Assembly: GCF_036669915.1 (NCBI RefSeq)
Contig: NC_089312.1
Location: forward strand, 32,445,330-32,509,329
Length of the DNA: 64,000 bases
Reading direction: 5' to 3'
From: Pocillopora verrucosa
Lineage: Eukaryota > Cnidaria > Anthozoa > Scleractinia > Pocilloporidae
In this document: positions 12,820 through 23,859 of the stretch, piece after piece
Position numbering within the stretch: the stretch's first letter is position 1
Layout: each line of letters starts with the position of its first letter
Notes under the pieces: model-generated
Told to the model about the DNA's origin: nothing
Seen by the model: only the letters and a program-made list of their open reading frames with translations
The model's database searches: none
Translations under genes and position numbers: made by a program

Positions 12820-13075
12820 TTGATATTAGCGACCTTGTCTTCATGCAGGACACGTGTCACGTATAAACCTAGCCATGGTCCAGGTGAGGAGGTTCTCCAT
12901 AGGCTCGATTACCCGCCGCTGTTCGGCAATGTGAACTCGCGCTCCTCCTTTCCCCGAATCCTCCTCGGGGAGGAGCGAAGACCAGACACGAGAGAGCGGC
13001 GAAAATCGAGCCTAGTTCTCTATAGCTCTACAGTAGAGCAAAACCCGTTCGAAGGTCGGATTTAGACTCCTCCGA
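12820..13075. repeat. Dispersed repeat, possible SINE relic
   Basis: The block 'ggctcgattacccgccgctg' at about 12903 followed by 'ttcgg' and a GC-rich stretch matches the reverse complement of 51370-51440. Two GC-rich copies in an AT-rich background suggest a short interspersed element. I could not assign a parent RNA. Confidence 0.4.
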
Positions 13076-13334
13076 TGATCCAGATGTTTTTCTTAAATCA
13101 TATTTTGACCGGCGGATGGTATACTAGCATGGAAATGATCCTCGCAGTTAACCAGCAATTGAAGAAAATGATACTGTCCCTCTGACTCATTTTCTTCTTT
13201 TTTTCTTCAGTTCTCTGAAGTTTCACGTAACTCCTAACGTAACTGGACACTTAAAATGTATTTAACTGAAGCAATTTTCAAGTTGCAAGGTGTCTTACTC
13301 GGAACGTGTTATGTATTGTACCCATATATTGTAC

Positions 13335-16300
13335 CTTATAAGACTGTATTTGCTTCTGTCAAAGGTCGGGAAAAATGCATCTGACTCAAATTCTTTGTCT
13401 ATCTCTGTTAAATAAATTCTTTGACAGTAAGAAGACTCAATTGCTTCCTGCGAAAGAAAATAAGAAAAAAAGTTTTGGTTATGTGAAAAACAAAAGAAGC
13501 GAAGAAAGAAAAATGCCTTTCCACTTTATCACAGAAGATGCGAAAAATGGTTTGAGAATATCAGTCACACATTCACCAGCAGTTCATCATACGCCTTTAA
13601 GGCCCTTTCCATATTTTCACGTTATGATCTTTTACAAAACAGTCGCTCAACAAAATGGAGCCTGTTTGTCACAAATTACGTGCCAGTTGTTTTATACGAG
13701 GTCTAACCCACACCACGGTTTTACAAAAGTGGTGGGCTTTGTTAGGGATTCTCTGTAAGAGGGTTGATTTAATCAAATACATATCTTTCCACTGTTAGCT
13801 TTCGGCCCTCTTGACAATGTTCACAAAAAATGAATGTTCACATAAAAGGTTTAGCTAAATTGAGGATTGTTTAGTGCGTGGTTTTGTTAAACAACGGCTA
13901 AACTTTGTTTAAATAATCAGACCTACCAGTTTACAACCACTGCAATTTTTAGTTGTGTCCAAAGGAATCTGGGACTACATTGATCAAGAAAACTTAGACT
14001 GCCCTCTCAATCAATAACATGCAAAACTAAAACCATCTCCACTTGGTCGCCTGCCTTTTCCCACACATTAGGTTGTTTGCTTGTTTCTACGGGAGTTCCT
14101 TTCTAGTGATAAGCTGTTGAAATCATTTTGGTTTTGGTTTTAACACACTAAGTTGAAAAGTGCTCTAGTGATCATACCATGATAATTAAGATATTTACCT
14201 TGTACACATCACTACCACCAAGTACAAAAATTTCTTCCACTGTGTCCAAAAGAGGAGGGAGAGATAACATTTGAACTGCAGACCAGACACTGTTAAAAAC
14301 ATGGTGTGCTCCAGGAGGAGGCTCCCTGATTCAAAATAAATAGAAACTAAACACTTGATGCACAAACACTGTAACAAACTTATGCAAAGGAGGGAATTAA
14401 GCCAATAGCAGCTACTTAGAGGGTAGATTTAACCAATCAAAAAGAGTTGGTCATCTAATTGAAGCCTTACACAAAAGTCTTTGTACACCTTACATATCTG
14501 TAATTCTATTCAAATTGGTAGAATTCCAGGAACAAAAATGCAGAAAAATAAACCTGCTAAAGTCTGACCCTTCAAAGAGCAGATTCTAAATTAACCATTT
14601 GCACCCTGTTTTATTGAAACCACTAGTGTGGTGAGAATCAACACAGAGGGCAGGCTTTCACGGGTGTCAGTAATTATCATAAAGTTGTATTTCATTCTAT
14701 TATTGGAGCTTTGCACTTGCATAAACTTCCCTAACCCACCCCTCAACCCCCCCCCAAACCCCCCCCCCCAACCCCCTCCACCTTTTATCTGGCCACCACT
14801 TTGGCCTGTTGCTTAAGAGAAGTTCTGTGATATGGTGAAAGCAATGAGAGTTTAAAAATAAGAAAAAGTTATGTCATAGAATGTTTGTGTGGGTTGTAAC
14901 ATCCCTAAGGTTACTTAGCCTCTTTCATTTACTCAGTTTTTAGAGACAAGTGCTAAACTGGGATAAACAAGAAAGAAAACAAATGGATAAAAGTGGTAGG
15001 TTTCTAAAGAAATTGTGGTGCTGCCTCAGTGGGCAAAATAATTTGGTTTAATCAGCTGAGTTAATGATGTATTTGGCTGCCATAAAGACTGAAGTTTTGA
15101 GCTTTAGCCCATCATATTCACTCTGGTGAAGGGCTAAAACTTGAAATGTCATCTTTAGAAACTCTTTACCATGGCCAATTAACATTAATAACTCAGCTGA
15201 TAAAACCAGATTATCTAGGAAACAAAATTGGAGGTTCCCTGCCCATGTTTGCTCACTTGCTGCATTGCTTGTCTCCTCTGAGAAATTTCCTGGTATTGGT
15301 TGTAATTTGTTTTGTGAGAGGGATATGAGATGAGTTTTGACCTGATTCAGATCCTCTTTATTTCTATAAACTGAGAAGTCAAAACATGCACAAACAAAAT
15401 AGAAGGAGTTGATTCCTTGATTGTTATGTGTCTTCATATCAAAGGTACACATGGTACTTACTTCAGTGTCTTACTTATAACAATGTTCAGTCTTCCGGGT
15501 AAGGGTTGGTTGGTCACATCAAGCGATTCCCAAGTTTTTCTTCCCATTAATATAGCATTCCATTTACCTATTAAACAATCATTAAAAGGCTTGTATTTAA
15601 CCTCTTCCCCAAAGCCACGTGCCAAAAGATGATTAGAAATTTCAGCAAGCTAGAGGCAGACCAGTAACCTATTTACAGAGTGTGGCTAGAAAAACTGAAT
15701 TTGCAACATCCAAGATTAAACTAGTAATGAACAGCAGGGTGAAGTTTTTGAATTCAACATAACTCTATTCTTCATTGTGTGGCCCAGGTTAAAATTCTGG
15801 CTGATGTCGATCTATTATGTTCTAGAGTGATGAATTCTCTCGTAGGGTATATATGGATAAAAGTGAACTCGAGAAAAAAATCTGACAAAGGGCTCAACAC
15901 CAGGAAAATTGACTGGCTGTGGGGACAACTTTGTCTGGCTGCTTCCAAAATATCGACCAAAGGAATGACATATATGTTACCACCGAATATTTTCCTTATA
16001 TTTCTTCTAAAATAAAGATACATTTGAACTTATAAAATGTAGGGGTTAAATGATTAAAAGATTTTACTGATAGAAAACTAATTCATTCATTGACTGGTTC
16101 ATCAACTCAGGATTCAATCATATTGTGAAACCATAACTTTTAGTAACTGAAGCATATTAGTTTCCCCTCTACTTGAAAATGCAGAATAACTGAAGAACTT
16201 CAAAAATTTCTGGGAAAGTACATCTCTGAACCATCGAGGGGAAGGGAAGCAATTCTCCTTGTGCCCTATGTTAAGTATGCCCAGGCACCCAATACTGATG

Positions 16301-17291
16301 CTCCTATGCTGCAAACCTTAATAAAAATCCTTGCCCTGATAGATTCATATCTTATTCAGGGAGAGTAACAACAGATTTCTAATGGTTCAGAAATTGGGAA
16401 GAGCTACAATCAATTTCTCATAAGCAAGTTTATAATACCTTCAAACACTTGGAGCTGTGCTTTAGCAGGGTCCATGTGAAACAGGTCACCAACTTTTGTC
16501 TCTAAGAGACCTAGAAACTTTCCTTTACGAAAGCTGATCCTAGGAGCATGAACAGTTACTATTTAATGCCCTACTACCTCTAGATCTTGTGTTCCTTTTT
16601 ATTGATTGTATTTCATATCCACTTTCAGTGGGCTTAAAAGTGTTCAATAACACACCTTGTTCATTAACCTCTGTGGTAATTTTCTTCAAGAACATCAGGT
16701 CTGTCCTTAACAAAGGCAAACAAAAATCTTTTAGTTTTGATACAGTCTGTTCTAATAGCAGTTCCTTGTAATAAAAATAGTAATAATGGATGAACTTGAC
16801 AGACTTTAAATTTCCTTTTATCTTCCATCTTTGAAAAAAGTTTTCATGTGATAGTGTGGTATATCAGAAATAAAGCACATGTCATGCCGATTAGTATGAA
16901 TAATGATAACCCCTATGGAGAGTGCCATCTTCACTAACGATTTAGACGAGAGTGATTTAAGACCACAATCGTTGACAAAATTGAAAAAGGTTTGATAATT
17001 TTTCCCACACCCAGCAAGAAAATTGACAAAACTCTCTAGAGTTTTCTTCTATTATTTACCCAACATTTAATGAATAAATGTTAAGAAGCAAGTGAGCTAA
17101 AGGCAAAACCATCCATAAAGTTCGTTTCCTTGAAGCAAACAATCAATAGAGTTGAATACATTCAAGCTAAAGCAGGTTTACCTCAGTGAGGGCCAGGGCA
17201 ATCTCCCGTTTTTCCCAATCCCCATATTTGAGCTTACGGCAGCAACACAGCTCACACAGCGAACATGATTGCCAGAAAAACTTGTTATCAT
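13335..17291 (-). CDS. DHFR: Dihydrofolate reductase (C-terminal exon uncertain)
   Basis: Reduces dihydrofolate to tetrahydrofolate with NADPH, in the cytosol, feeding thymidylate and purine synthesis. Joined minus-strand exons: 17182-17291, 16173-16225, 15462-15567, 14199-14325, 13335-13447. Exon 1 begins at Met 17291 and carries the cofactor-binding start [20 protein letters not shown]; exon 3 has [10 protein letters not shown] and [11 protein letters not shown] (folate-binding Arg in the GR); exon 4 has [14 protein letters not shown]; exon 5 has [16 protein letters not shown] and DAFFPTFD. As far as I recall, intron phases 2, 1 and 2 after exons 1-3, and the 106-nt third exon, match vertebrate DHFR. 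Exon 2 (53 nt) fits the splice phases but its protein does not align well around the catalytic acid. The expected last 20-25 residues are not clearly found; a degenerate candidate lies at about 13160-13233. Could be a working gene or a decaying one. Confidence 0.85.
14740..14790. repeat. C-rich low-complexity tract
   Basis: A run of C tracts broken by aa pairs inside the DHFR intron between exons 3 and 4. It creates a spurious proline-rich open frame on the plus strand. Confidence 0.8.
15043..15211. mobile_element. Diverged palindromic element in a DHFR intron
   Basis: Inverted arms: 'tttaatcagctgagttaatg' at the left and 'ttaataactcagctgataaaa' at the right, with 'gctttagcccatc...tggtgaagggctaaaac' at the centre. 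The layout (outer 'ctcagttgtt'-like arm, 'taccctttacggtggcca'-like block, central 'agcccttcgtca'-like block) matches the palindrome at 26607-26792, so this is an older copy of the same family. Confidence 0.55.
16439..16558 (-). other. Unassigned candidate exon inside DHFR intron 1
   Basis: Minus-strand open stretch flanked by an AG acceptor (at 16559-16560) and a GT donor (16437-16438), phase 1 to 1, 120 nt. It reads [16 protein letters not shown], then about 24 residues ending KAQLQVFE. The phases do not fit DHFR exon 1 or 2, so it is not an extra DHFR exon. It could be an exon of a nested small gene or chance; I do not recognise the protein. Confidence 0.25.
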
Positions 17292-17668
17292 AACTAACAG
17301 TCGTTTGGTAAACGTAAAATCGTGCGAAATATGTATTAGTCGAAAGAAGGTGCGATTCTGAGCTGATCTATTATTTCGAAGGTGCTAAGTATCAAACTTT
17401 GTACAATAGCCAGAAAGTACTTATGTCTTTCGATCCCTTTGGGAGTGTTAAATTATTTGAGGAAATGTAAAATAACATGTAAGCGCCATTTTTGAACCTT
17501 CACACGCTTACCGCTGGTATCTACACTGCAGACTAAATCGCGCGTCAACATCGCGCAATTTAAAGAGTTTAATTTTCGGGGTAACCACAGAAGTAAACTA
17601 AATCTCGGTTTCAGTGTGGTTTATACTAAAACAACTATTCACCTCCACTTCAGTGAGTAAGTGTTAAT

Positions 17669-18384
17669 TACCGTATTTCCTCCAATAAGCGCCCAAGCTC
17701 GAATAAGCGCCCCCCCCCCTTCGTCCCTCACTTTCTCAAATTAGTAGGGATACGAAAAAAACCTGTTTCCATTGCTAAATTATTTATAACTTTCTAACCT
17801 TCAACTTCGGCGGAACCACTTTAGGAGGATAGTTTATTTCCTGCTTACAGTTAATTCCACGTGCTTACAGAGTTCCTTTATGTACGTTTATGTACGTTGT
17901 CCTATTTCTGCGCTCTTGGTAAATGCCGTTAACTTCTCAGGCACAACTAACTAAAGTTATTGGGATGCGTTTTAAGAAAGCAGTTGATGAGGAATGAGAG
18001 CTCAATCGAAATGGACCCAACAGGCTAAAAGCTGTCAGCGTTATACACATACTTCACTTTTGTAAGTTTCAGTTGCATTGACGTTATACTTCTTAGCTTA
18101 TTCCTAGTCGTCTTTTTGAGCGAATAAATCCTTTCCCCTCGCTTAGACAAATTTAAGATATTTAAAATATTGAATTTACTTCTACGCGGATAATTGTTTT
18201 AGTTTTTGTCTTTCTATTTAAGTTTTAGCCAAATTGAAGTTACATTTCATTAAAAGAAAAAAATTTATAAGAACCTCTTTGATTAAGGACCTTCTTTCAA
18301 ATAAGCACTCCCACCCCCACCCCCACCCCCGGTTCCTTTTAGCTGAAATTTCACTTAAGCGCCCGGATTTGAGGAAATGCGGTA
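17669..18384. mobile_element. Inverted-repeat element with 'taccgtatttcc' ends
   Basis: Begins taccgtatttcctccaataa followed by gcgccc and a C run; ends gcgcccggatttgaggaaat followed by gcggta, the inverted counterpart. About 0.7 kb, interior without a recognisable transposase. The copy lies just upstream of the DHFR start and just downstream of the cysteine-rich gene. A non-autonomous DNA transposon is the best reading. Confidence 0.6.
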
Positions 18385-18601
18385 TAGCATCACCCCTAAC
18401 GAGGAATAGAAGTACCCGTCGAAATATTGGCCTATTTAGAGTGCTTCCTGTCGTCGTGCCAGTATTGCAATTAATTCGTTTGTCTATATGTAAGGATTAA
18501 TTATAGTTAAGGTTGGAAAGAAGCGTGCACTTGTTGGCTTTTTTTTTTAAGAAAAGGGAGAGTATAAGTAAAATAAATAACACAAAATTCCGTATATGCG
18601 T

Positions 18602-18607
18602 TTTATT
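18602..18607 (-). terminator. Poly(A) signal of cysteine-rich gene A
   Basis: AATAAA on the minus strand, about 115 bp past the stop codon of the gene ending at 18721. Confidence 0.55.
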
Positions 18608-18720
18608 CATCACCACTAAACTACACACTTTGATAATATAAAAGAAAATTGAGCCTGATTGAAAATCGATATCTTTCTACTAGTTGTCATGGTAACAATG
18701 CAACATATTTACTCCAGGAG

Positions 18721-20384
18721 TTACTCCTTTCCCTCTGCTAATTCGAAGCACTTCTTAATACGAATGAAGCAGCACAATTCACCAGCACAAGAAGGAGAAG
18801 CTTTTCTGCATATGTGAAGCAAAAGTAAGCAGCCTTTCTGCAGGGGAAACAAACGCAAATATGATTAGTTAATACAGACAAATCATAGTATTCAAAGGGA
18901 AAAGAGTTCATGATCATAACTAAGTATTAATTGGACAGTGCTTAAATAGCAGGTCAGGTCTGAAATATTTTACTATCGATGCCACATTTGTTTTCCTAGC
19001 TCTGGTAAGATCATTGGAAAAATCTTTAATAGAAAGTACGTTGCAACTGCTAACGTGAATAAAGGAAAGCGAGGGCAGATAAAAACAAAATGAAGCAGGA
19101 AAAGTTATTGCAATGTAACTGGCGAAGAAAAAGGGGAAAAGGAAAACCCTCCCTATGTATGTATATGTATATACATATTTCTGCAATGGTAAATTGGTGT
19201 GCCGTTGGAATCATCATCCTTTAAAGTAAACTGCTTCTGTGTGTATGATGTTTTACTTAAGATTTTTTAAAGGTAAATCGCAGATGTGTGTTTTGCGTCA
19301 AAAATTTAAAATTTGCAGAATTGCAAGCCAAGCTCACGCCTTGAATGACAGTTACTAAAAATGCATCACAAAAAAGTTGCGTGGCCCAGTTGGAAGGTTT
19401 CAAAGAGTTTAATTGCTTTCACCCTTTTACTCCTAAGATCTGATTGTTAATTGTCCCTTCTAGCTGCTACACATTTCCTTGTAAATTAGTATTGAGAATT
19501 TGGTGTTGGATCAAGATAAGAACTTTTCCTTGATGAGTTTGAATATTTTTATCACCTAATTTCTAGATAATGTATGGATATCATGAGTAGAAGTTACATA
19601 TTAATCAGACCTGGGTGTTGCACAAATTAAAGAAATAAAAGAGAAAATCATAGCTGTGACGTTGGTATAATACTGAGCTGCTTTACCTCTAGTGGGGAAA
19701 GCTCTGGCAGCGGAGTGGGATGGTTTTCTTTTATACACTTAAAAAAGTTGTCGATGCATCCGAGCTTTTTACATTCGTCATGACCCGCAACCTTCCAGCA
19801 GACTTGTGCCTTACCCACGCATGCTATCTGTAATTAGCAACAACAAAATGATCTTTAGACGAGTATTTGACGACCATTTTCCAAAGGAAGGCGATTGTGT
19901 TTTGTCGATTACTCAGGGTGAAGATGAGAAAATAATTCTTCAAAGCCAATAAATGTATTGCTCAAGCCATGATGATTTAAGAAAAAAGAGGTTATATAAA
20001 TAAAATACCCAATCTAATTGCCAACTTGGCAGAATTAAAAATTGTGATATGCACACAAGCACAATAACTGACTTTTCACGAAATTTTGGTAATCTGAGAA
20101 CAAATACAAAAAAGTAAGCCGTAAGGGGTATTGCTTCAACTTACAATAAATGGTGGGAGTCCCTCTGGTTTGACGGGTTTGGCAGGTGCTGTAGCGTTGG
20201 GGGCATTGATATCATTAAACGCCAAAGTGTCTTCTGGTAATCCAAAGTCTCTCACAACCTGTGCCATTCTTTCATCATGTCGCTCATCTAGGAATTTGAA
20301 CACAGCCTTGTGAAAGGGCATCTCAAAGGCCGACACATATGCGACAAAGGCGCCGAGAAGCAAGAGAGTTGCAAAAATCTTCAT
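18721..20384 (-). CDS. Secreted cysteine-rich protein A (two-module, unknown family)
   Basis: Three minus-strand exons, all joined in phase 0: 20145-20384, 19687-19827, 18721-18837, giving 165 residues. Residues 1-19 are a clear signal peptide (MKIFATLLLLGAFVAYVSA). An acidic/basic helical pro-segment follows (FHKAVFKFLDERHDERMAQ), then a Pro/Ala-rich linker. Exon 2 encodes a module with cysteines spaced C-x6-C-x8-C-x4-C-x6-C; exon 3 repeats it as C-x6-C-x6-C-x4-CC-x6-C and ends at TAA. Splice sites are strong (GTAAGT, GTAAAG; CAG acceptors). A paralogue with the same three-exon layout is transcribed away from it at 23860. No named family is recognised; a secreted peptide such as an antimicrobial, toxin-like or structural-matrix protein is possible but unproven. 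TATA box at 20438, poly(A) signal at 18602. Confidence 0.85.
19418..19612. repeat. Dispersed repeat family R1, copy 2
   Basis: Begins 'ttttactcctaagatctgat', continues with 'acacatttccttgtaaatta' and 'ggatcaagataag', ends near 'gaagttacatattaatcaga'. Matches the copies at 11.3, 51.6 and 52.7 kb. It sits in the intron between exons 2 and 3 of cysteine-rich gene A. Confidence 0.7.
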
Positions 20385-20437
20385 TTTGGCTCCAAGATGT
20401 GTGCACTTGACACTGTATCATTGGTAAAACGAACGTG

Positions 20438-20446
20438 CCTTATATA
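20438..20446 (-). promoter_or_regulatory. TATA box of cysteine-rich gene A
   Basis: TATATAAGG on the minus strand, 54 bp upstream of the start codon at 20384. Position fits a short 5' leader of about 20-25 nt. Confidence 0.65.
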
Positions 20447-22563
20447 GAATCCCACACACCTCACGAACTTTGAAGGTTTTCAGAAACAAAAGCTAATGCC
20501 ATATTAATCATCGGCTTACACAGCTTTGTTTATCCTGTGATAACCTCGTTAAGCACACTTTTAACTTCATTAGGTGTGTTTCGATGGAAAAGATCCCGCT
20601 GAACAATGGCACTTCTTTAGATGTTTGAAGGCCGGGAAAAGTCAGTATCACTCTTATCAATAAAGATCATTTTTTTTAACTTAAAAGGCCCTTAATGACA
20701 CCCACTGTTATGAAAATGCATTTTGAAAGTTGAAAAATGGCCTCCTTTCCTTTCCTGCAAAGTTCAGTTGGCTTTAATAAAAGAAAACGTCAAAACTTCT
20801 TTGACGACGACGGTGAGAAAATCTTGGTGAAGTTGAGTGTGTTTGTTTCAGTCACAGCTGAAATGCAGGAGTTTCTGTAAAAGCTGGTCTAGGGCAGTCT
20901 ATTGTCGACGGTAGGACCCCTTACCGCCGTCTACTTAGCCTGCAAGTAGGCAGTCTCGTGTTTGGGTTTCGCCCAACGGCCCCTATTCGGAGTACAGCTG
21001 CCTATCACACCAACCACAGCCGCTTATAATAAGAAAAAAAGATATTAAAACCCCTGAAAGACATCTTGACGAACTAAAGCAGATTTTTAAATGCATCCTG
21101 AGAGGCACTTAGTTATCTTTAGGAAGCTCAAAATGAAACGTAGATCGAGACGACCACAGTTTTTTGATTCGTTCTTTAAAACTTGGTATCAGAAAATACC
21201 GACTTCAGTAGCCCTCAACAATTTGCGAGTATTTCTTTTACATACAAGATTTTCATAAAAACTCATAATCTTTACAGCGGCGGGTGTCCAACTTATAGCA
21301 AAAAACACAAAATACAAAAAAAAGAAGCTGAGAGATATGTCAAAACAAGTATATTTTAGATACTTCAAATTGAGTGGTAATACGCAATCTTTTGGTTGCA
21401 GATATTAGGTTTCGGACAAGTAGCACCAAAAGAAAACCCCGCAGGTCCGAGGGCGCATCGGACCTCCAGATCCTCCACTTCTTATAGAAACATTCCTTAA
21501 CTTCAGCTTTATGTGCCTTTAACTCGGTCAGAGTACCTTCATTACCTGACGATGCCGTAGATCGGCGAAAGCTTGGAGTAAAAAAGAATAGAAGAGCTCA
21601 AAGCCTCGATGAAATCGTCCATTTTATTAACATACTACCGAAGAACAACTTCAAACGTTTGTTCATCTTTCTGCAGCGTCTTTTTGGAAAGTATAAATTA
21701 TAGGTTCAGAGCTGCCTGAAACTAGTGATAAATTATGGTGGCTTTGAACTTACACCACAACTTTTTTTTAAACTTTGCTGAAAGATAAATCTTGACATCT
21801 CAATTATATCTTACCGCAGTTTTGGAGCTCTCAGGTGAAGCTCGGCAATTTAGAAACGTGTAAGACTTTTTTCGTTGCTGATTATGTCTTAATTACCACC
21901 TGTGGTACAACAAAAGAGTACAATGAAACACGTGGAAACCATGGCAAGGAAATCTTGGTAAAGATAGTTGCTTATATTATTGTTGTGTTTAACAACAGCA
22001 AACTGCTCCTAACGAGGCGGCTGAGTTTTCGAAATGTTCCTCCGATGACATCTTTTCACCTCTGTAATCTGTGGTGTTGTGTAAAGAGAAAAGCTACTCA
22101 GTAAAATTGCTTGGAAAATTTTAGCAAATCAGGTTTCAATTTTGTTTGGAATTTTGATATTTTTCTCAATCAAAATCATGCGTTAGGTAGGTAAAAATTT
22201 TTACTACTCGTATCTTCCTTAAAATAATTTTCTCTATTGTCCAGAAATGATGTTACGTAAACACGAAACTAAGAAAATGAAATTTGACCAGCGTGAAACA
22301 AAGAAAAGAATTGAGATCTACTCAGACTAATACAAACTTCATTAATTGTTTTGTTAGTCAACTGCAAATTGTAAGCCAACATGAAACAAAAGAGCATATT
22401 AGTGAACAGCAAAGGATACCGAGATTAATTAAAGATCTCCTGATAATCCGGCCGGGCATCAGGCAGCTTTGTACGTTTCCGTCTTAAAGTAGGATTTAAT
22501 ATACCCATACATCTGCCAAACTGACCTTATATCAAGCGTTTTATTTCTATCTTAGGGAAACAA

Positions 22564-22618
22564 TTATAGTGTACTGTAACAGCTATAGTGTACTGTAACA
22601 GTTCTAGTGTACTGTATA
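22564..22618. repeat. Three short tandem units of about 21-22 bp
   Basis: The motif tatagtgtactgtaacag occurs three times in a row with one or two changes (ctagtgtactgta in the last). Too small to assign a function. Confidence 0.7.
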
Positions 22619-23327
22619 TTTAATCATAGATGGCAACAACTTGGTATGTCCCTAGACGCCTTTACTACAAATATCCCACACCCTCTGTTCAGACAAAATT
22701 CCAACCTTTTGATAGCGTAGTACTGATAGAGGGAAACATTTTGTAGACAGATTCTACTACGTAGTATATCTAATTGAGAAAAAAAATATTAGGAGACAAG
22801 ATCAGAAATTGTTCCACAGATACTGACGAAAAAAGCTCCTAATTTGAAAAAGTTCAAACGGAATCAAAGAAAGTTACACATATTTCTAAGCGGGGAAAAG
22901 TTTCATCACTCATGGCGAAGTCTCTTTCGAATGATACAGATGGGTTACTTGACCTTCAACAGACCTGTTATTTTCTCCCCGGTCGATGTATGGAATTATC
23001 TACCCCTGTTGTGTAGTTATTGACCTCGTTAACTACAAATCGAGTCTAATCTTGGGATGCTTACCATTTAACTCAGTAGAAAACGGGAATTCTGGTCAGA
23101 AGCAAAAAGAACAGCAATTTTCCGGAACGTCCAACTGAAAATTGTGGATCACTAGTTTATTATCACTTTGGGTTGGGTTAAATGTACTGTTTTGATTATA
23201 GCTTATATTGTGGAATGAAATGTAAAACATTGTTAAGCCTGTTCCAAAATTCTTCCTTTATTCCGTTTAAAAGCCCTTTCCTTTACAAGTCCACTTCCAG
23301 GATATAAACCTTTCTTAACCCCTTCCC

Positions 23328-23347
23328 TGCTCCCCCCCCCCCCCCCA
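23328..23347. repeat. Poly-C tract
   Basis: About 16 consecutive C residues after 'ctgctc', in the intergenic region upstream of cysteine-rich gene B. Confidence 0.8.
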
Positions 23348-23792
23348 CGATATAATTGTGTGAGAACAGGTCTTTAAATTAAGATTTTACGACACGTACG
23401 GTAACTAACTGACTGACATATCTATGGCCTAGAGGAAGTCTTAGAATTTCTTCCATTTAATCTTTACTTGCATACTCCTGCTTTAAAAATAGTTACTTCA
23501 CCTAAGCCTTGCTAAGAGAAACGTTTTAATTTTCAAGAACCGAGAGTGAGCAAGAGAAAAGTAAATGAAACAATCAGTTCCTCAGAAAGGCTGATGACAC
23601 AAAAGAGGGGAACAAAAGAAAGAATTAGATGTTGAAATTATATTACTTATTACAAAAGGTTTGATTCCTCTTTTGTTTCCGTCCAAACAAAAAGAGATAA
23701 GGGTAAAGTCCCTCAAAGCTGTTTCAACAGTAAAATCAAATGCATTTGTCCCACGAAGCGTGTGCAGTGCGGTCTCATGGTTTTCTGTGCTG

Positions 23793-23800
23793 TATATAAA
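23793..23800 (+). promoter_or_regulatory. TATA box of cysteine-rich gene B
   Basis: TATATAAA, 60 bp upstream of the start codon at 23860, so transcription would start near 23825. The layout mirrors that of the paralogue at 20.4 kb. Confidence 0.7.
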
Positions 23801-23859
23801 CAAACACGCGTTGGTCTGTGCACATCGTGTTTTCCAGAGCACACAGGAGACGAATAGAC

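Larger units (their letters stand above)
20447..23792. other. Intergenic region between two divergent paralogues
   Basis: About 3.3 kb separating the two cysteine-rich genes. It holds only short frames without recognisable similarity, and a small tandem repeat at 22560. If the two genes are co-regulated, shared upstream elements should lie here, but none is identifiable by eye. Confidence 0.5.

Noticed and set aside
13375-13758. 127-codon plus-strand frame
   Set aside because: It runs antisense across DHFR exon 5 and the adjacent intron; the minus strand carries the conserved protein.
14628-14816. Plus-strand frame with proline-rich end
   Set aside because: Produced by the C-rich tract inside a DHFR intron.
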